16,617 bases of DNA, from positions 1 through 16,617 of the forward strand of contig JADHXF010000037.1 of NCBI GenBank assembly GCA_016783105.1. The letters are read 5' to 3'. Below the pieces are notes generated by a model. It did no database searches. It saw only the letters and a list, made by a program, of their open reading frames with translations, and had not been told where the DNA came from. The DNA comes from Dehalococcoidales bacterium (GTDB taxonomy: Bacteria; Chloroflexota; Dehalococcoidia; Dehalococcoidales; RBG-16-60-22). Within the stretch, counting starts at the first letter, position 1; the number at the start of each line of letters is the position of its first letter. A program made the position numbers and the translations under genes. Below, one piece after another: positions 14,017 to 16,617 of this stretch.

Positions 14017-15291
14017 ATGAGCAGCCGAAAAAAAGCAATGTTGCCGGTACTGGCCTGGTACGGCGATGAAGAGCTGGAAATAGATTTTCCGGAGTCCTGG
14101 GACGTTACTGTCTGCAGGATGAAGGGATATGACGCCAAACCCCTCTCCGACGCCCAGATACGCAGGGCTTTCGCCAGTCCAATTGGCACCAGAACGATAA
14201 AAGAACTGGCCAGAGGTAAAAAAGAAGTGGCCATTCTCTTCGATGACCTTTCCCGGCCGACACCGTCAGCGATGCTGATACCATACATTCTGGAAGAGCT
14301 TGCCGGGGCGGGAATTGCCGATGATAATATCCGGTTCATTGCCGCCATCGGCGCCCACGGCACGATGAATGGCATCGACTTCCGGAAGAAGCTGGGCGAT
14401 GATGTAATGTCGCGGTTCCTGTTTTATAACCACAATCCGTATGAAAACTGCACGCCGCTGGGGGTCAGCAAGTACGGAACGCCAATCGAAATTAACAGCG
14501 AGTTCATGGCCTGCGACCTCAAAATCGGCATCGGCGCCATCGTCCCACATCCCTATGGCTTTGGCGGTGGCTGCAAGATAATCCTGCCCGGCGTCGCCTC
14601 CATGCAGACCATTGCCTCCAATCACAACCGGCTGGTGTTTGACCCCTCGGTGGCCATTGGCAAGCTGCGCGACAATGTGATACTTGAGGACATTATCGAG
14701 GCTGCCAGGATGGCGCAGCTTGATGTCAAGGTGGACGCCATTGTCAATTTGAAAAGGGAGGTCACCGCGCTTTTCGTGGGTGACCCGGTTGAGGAACACA
14801 AGGCGGGTGTTGAGATTGCTAAAAAGCATTACGCCACGGATATGGTCCGGAATGCCGATATTGTGGTGGCCAACTGCTTCTCCAAGGCGAATGAGATGCT
14901 GCTGGCGCCGCCGGTGGTCTCCCCGCTGCTGACCGAAAACGGTGGCGGTGATATGGTGCTGGTGGTGGTGACGCCGGAGGGGCAAATACACCATTACTTC
15001 GACCGCAGCTTTGGCAAGAATTACGGCGGGCTGGGGTGGGGCCCACTGTGCCGCAAGAACGCGCTGCCGAGCAACACGAAGAAGCTGACTATTTTAGCAC
15101 CGTATCCGGACAAAGTTGGCGCCGACTGGGTGGCCCCGTATCAGATGGTGAACTGGGCAAGAAGCTGGCCGGAGGTAGTCAAAGACCTGGAAAAGCGATA
15201 TGGCAACAAGGCCAGGGTGGCCGTGGTGCCGGACGCTACCATCCAGTACTTCCCGGAAGCAGTCCCGAAATGTGACGTTTGCTCTGGCTAA
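14017..15291 (+). CDS. LarA-family nickel-pincer hydroxyacid racemase/epimerase
   Basis: This 424-residue LarA-family protein (start at 14017 chosen from the RBS) would interconvert epimers at the 2-hydroxy carbon by hydride transfer to the nickel-pincer nucleotide. All residues matching those described in Lactobacillus LarA are present in order: D77 and R80 (FDDLSRPTP), H114 (IGAHG), H178 (VPHPY), the cofactor-attaching lysine K187 (GFGGGCKIILPGV) and H203 (SNHNRL). The spacing is also close to LarA, but with 9 rather than 10 residues between H178 and K187, a one-residue deletion also relative to the neighbouring paralog. Family members act on lactate, malate, phenyllactate, gluconate and other hydroxy acids, so the substrate is open. 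The maturation genes larB, larC and larE are not in the window. It is last in the plus-strand operon and ends in a strong terminator. Confidence 0.85.
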   Translation: MSSRKKAMLPVLAWYGDEELEIDFPESWDVTVCRMKGYDAKPLSDAQIRRAFASPIGTRTIKELARGKKEVAILFDDLSRPTPSAMLIPYILEELAGAGIADDNIRFIAAIGAHGTMNGIDFRKKLGDDVMSRFLFYNHNPYENCTPLGVSKYGTPIEINSEFMACDLKIGIGAIVPHPYGFGGGCKIILPGVASMQTIASNHNRLVFDPSVAIGKLRDNVILEDIIEAARMAQLDVKVDAIVNLKREVTALFVGDPVEEHKAGVEIAKKHYATDMVRNADIVVANCFSKANEMLLAPPVVSPLLTENGGGDMVLVVVTPEGQIHHYFDRSFGKNYGGLGWGPLCRKNALPSNTKKLTILAPYPDKVGADWVAPYQMVNWARSWPEVVKDLEKRYGNKARVAVVPDATIQYFPEAVPKCDVCSG

Positions 15292-15310
15292 ACCAGACAT
15301 AGAGATAAAA

Positions 15311-15350
15311 AAGCAGGGTGCCGGTTGATTTTTATACTGACACCCTGCTT
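15311..15350. terminator. Bidirectional intrinsic terminator between the two LarA-like genes
   Basis: AAGCAGGGTG (15311-15320) pairs perfectly with CACCCTGCTT (15341-15350) across a 20-nt loop. On the minus strand the hairpin is followed by TTTTTTAT, a classical U-tract. On the plus strand it is followed by the weaker ATTATTTAA. It lies in the 79-bp gap between the convergent stops at 15291 and 15371, so it can end both transcripts and is probably stronger for the minus-strand gene. Confidence 0.85.
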
Positions 15351-15370
15351 ATTATTTAACCAGGAGATGT

Positions 15371-16617
15371 TTAGTCGCCGGCAATGGTGGCGCCTTTAGG
15401 CAGGCCGCTGTGGGGAAAGTACTGCAGCGTGCCGTCGGGGACGACCACCGCCTTTGCCTTGCTCCCGTGGTTCTTCTTGAGCGCGTCCAGAATTTCAGCC
15501 CAGCTATTGAGTATGGTTATCTGGTCGATCGGGCCAATCCAGTCGAGGCCGGCCTTGTCAATGTACGGCCCGAGGGCGAACATCCGCTTGACCCGGGGTG
15601 GTAGTTTGGTATGACGCCCGTAGAGCTGACCACCGATTTTCTTGCCGAAGCTGCGGGCCAGGTAGTGGCATATCTGGCCCTCGGGGATGTTGCCGATGAT
15701 GACCAGGTCGCCGCCGGATTCCTTGAGCATTTTGTTGCCCAGGCCCGCCACCAGGGCGGCCTCGTTGGCCTTGGCATAGGCATTGGCCACGACGATATCA
15801 GCGTCGCCTGGTGCCTCGCAGGCATAGACTTTGCGGGCCATCTTCACACCCTCGCGCTGGGCTTCAACCAGGTCGCCGCAGAAGAGCGCGATAGTATCCC
15901 GATTGATGTTCACCAGGGCATTGATGGAGAAGTCAAGCCCGGCCATGCGCGCGATTTCCTCCATGTCCAGTCGCTGGTTATTATCATCCACCCTGCCCCA
16001 GGTATCCAGCACCAGAACGCCGGCATCAGAAATCGTGCACAGTTTGCCGTGATTGGCGGCAATGGATTCGGTGCTGGACACGCCGGGTAAAATCATCTTG
16101 CCGCCGCCGCCGAAACCGGCGGTGGGGTGGGGCACCAGCGACCCGACGGATACCTTCAAGTCGCAGGCCATGAATTCGCTGTTCACGGAAACCGGAATGC
16201 CGCGCGAGGTCTCTCCCAGGGAAGTGCAGTTCTCGTAGGGGTTGTGGTTGAAGACGAGGTACTTCTGGGGGATTTCCTTACCGAGCTTTTTCTGGAAGTC
16301 CATGAGCTTCATCGCACCGTGCAGTCCCAGAGCGGCGATGAACCGGATGTTCTCGTCCTTGATGCCACCTTCGTGCAGCTCATCCAGAACGTGCGGGACG
16401 ATCTGGTCCGCCTTGGTCGGCCGGGTTAGGTCGTCAAAGATAATGCAGACCTCCTTTTTGCCACGGGCCATCTCGGAGAGGCGGGGAGTCCCGATAGGTT
16501 TGCGAATGGCGTCACGTATCTGCTGGCTGTTAAGTTTGGGCGCTTTCTCTCCCGCCATTCTGGGGATAATCACCTCCCATGAATCGGGAAGCTCCAGCTC
16601 CAGCTCGGTGTCACCAT
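15371..16617 (-). CDS. Second LarA-family racemase/epimerase, 5' end outside the window
   Basis: This is a paralog of the gene ending at 15291. The frame stays open to the right edge: the codons before the GTG at 16571-16573 encode GDTELELELPDSWE, which matches GDEELEIDFPESWD of the first copy. The true start is therefore beyond the window, and the protein is only slightly longer than the part seen. Pincer residues are intact: FDDLTRPT, GLHG, VPHPTAGFGGGGKMILPGV (10 residues from His to Lys, as in LarA) and ANHGKL. Identity to the first copy looks high by eye (shared NHNPYENCT and NSEFMACDLK). Two diverged copies side by side suggest different substrates or a heteromeric pair. Tail-to-tail orientation means it is not in the same operon. 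Confidence 0.87.
   Translation of the reverse strand, partial: GDTELELELPDSWEVIIPRMAGEKAPKLNSQQIRDAIRKPIGTPRLSEMARGKKEVCIIFDDLTRPTKADQIVPHVLDELHEGGIKDENIRFIAALGLHGAMKLMDFQKKLGKEIPQKYLVFNHNPYENCTSLGETSRGIPVSVNSEFMACDLKVSVGSLVPHPTAGFGGGGKMILPGVSSTESIAANHGKLCTISDAGVLVLDTWGRVDDNNQRLDMEEIARMAGLDFSINALVNINRDTIALFCGDLVEAQREGVKMARKVYACEAPGDADIVVANAYAKANEAALVAGLGNKMLKESGGDLVIIGNIPEGQICHYLARSFGKKIGGQLYGRHTKLPPRVKRMFALGPYIDKAGLDWIGPIDQITILNSWAEILDALKKNHGSKAKAVVVPDGTLQYFPHSGLPKGATIAGD

Noticed and set aside
14266..14994. Minus-strand open frame of 242 codons opposite the first LarA-like gene
   Set aside because: The sense strand has all LarA residues and an RBS. The antisense translation is His/Arg-rich with no recognisable domain.
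16571..16573. GTG as start of the second LarA-like gene
   Set aside because: The frame continues upstream to the window edge and encodes residues that align with the N-terminus of the paralog, so this Val is internal.
1..16617. CRISPR array, tRNA, rRNA, insertion sequence or prophage genes
   Set aside because: No spaced direct-repeat array, cloverleaf-like tRNA, rRNA core sequence, transposase or phage structural protein was seen.

Overview
This is a moderately GC-rich, gene-dense bacterial window. It carries an anaerobe-type tool kit for 2-hydroxy acids and 2-oxo acids. The gene mix is a four-subunit ferredoxin-linked 2-oxoacid oxidoreductase, split UxaA-type dehydratase subunits, enolase-superfamily and phosphotriesterase-family enzymes, and two LarA-type nickel-pincer racemase homologs. 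It would fit a strictly or facultatively anaerobic sediment or subsurface bacterium. A Chloroflexota (Dehalococcoidia-like) origin is my best guess, but it rests on gene content only and no marker gene is present. No rRNA, tRNA, CRISPR array, transposase or phage gene was seen.

Layout. (1) 1-555: a probable 3' end of a plus-strand gene, then a convergent small membrane protein with a PH-like domain. (2) 649-6734, plus strand: an Ldh2-type dehydrogenase, a SAF-domain subunit and a UxaA/GarD-type large dehydratase or lyase subunit, then the gamma, delta, alpha and beta subunits of a 2-oxoacid:ferredoxin oxidoreductase joined by 1-4 nt overlaps, then a nitroreductase. A good sigma70-type promoter lies at 582-610, and a second candidate lies near 3297-3324. 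(3) 9976-6767, minus strand: E1 alpha, E1 beta and E2 of a pyruvate/acetoin-type dehydrogenase complex. No E3 is in the window. (4) 9977-10216: a divergent control region with a promoter for each side and a 19-bp palindrome between them. (5) 10217-15291, plus strand: an acid-sugar-dehydratase-like enolase-superfamily enzyme, an FAD oxidoreductase of the fumarate-reductase/KstD type, a phosphotriesterase-family hydrolase, and a LarA-type racemase/epimerase. (6) A bidirectional terminator at 15311-15350, then a second LarA-type gene on the minus strand that runs off the right edge.

Inferred joint role. The hydrolase could open a lactone or ester, the LarA homologs could change the configuration at C2 of a 2-hydroxy acid, the enolase-superfamily and UxaA-type proteins could eliminate water (or another group) to give 2-oxo acids, and the Ldh2 and FAD enzymes could oxidise or reduce intermediates. 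The 2-oxo acids would then go to acyl-CoA by either the ferredoxin-linked or the NAD-linked (lipoate) complex. No single substrate is fixed by the sequence. Sugar acids are the default reading, and sulfolactate is a specific alternative for the first three genes of the left operon.
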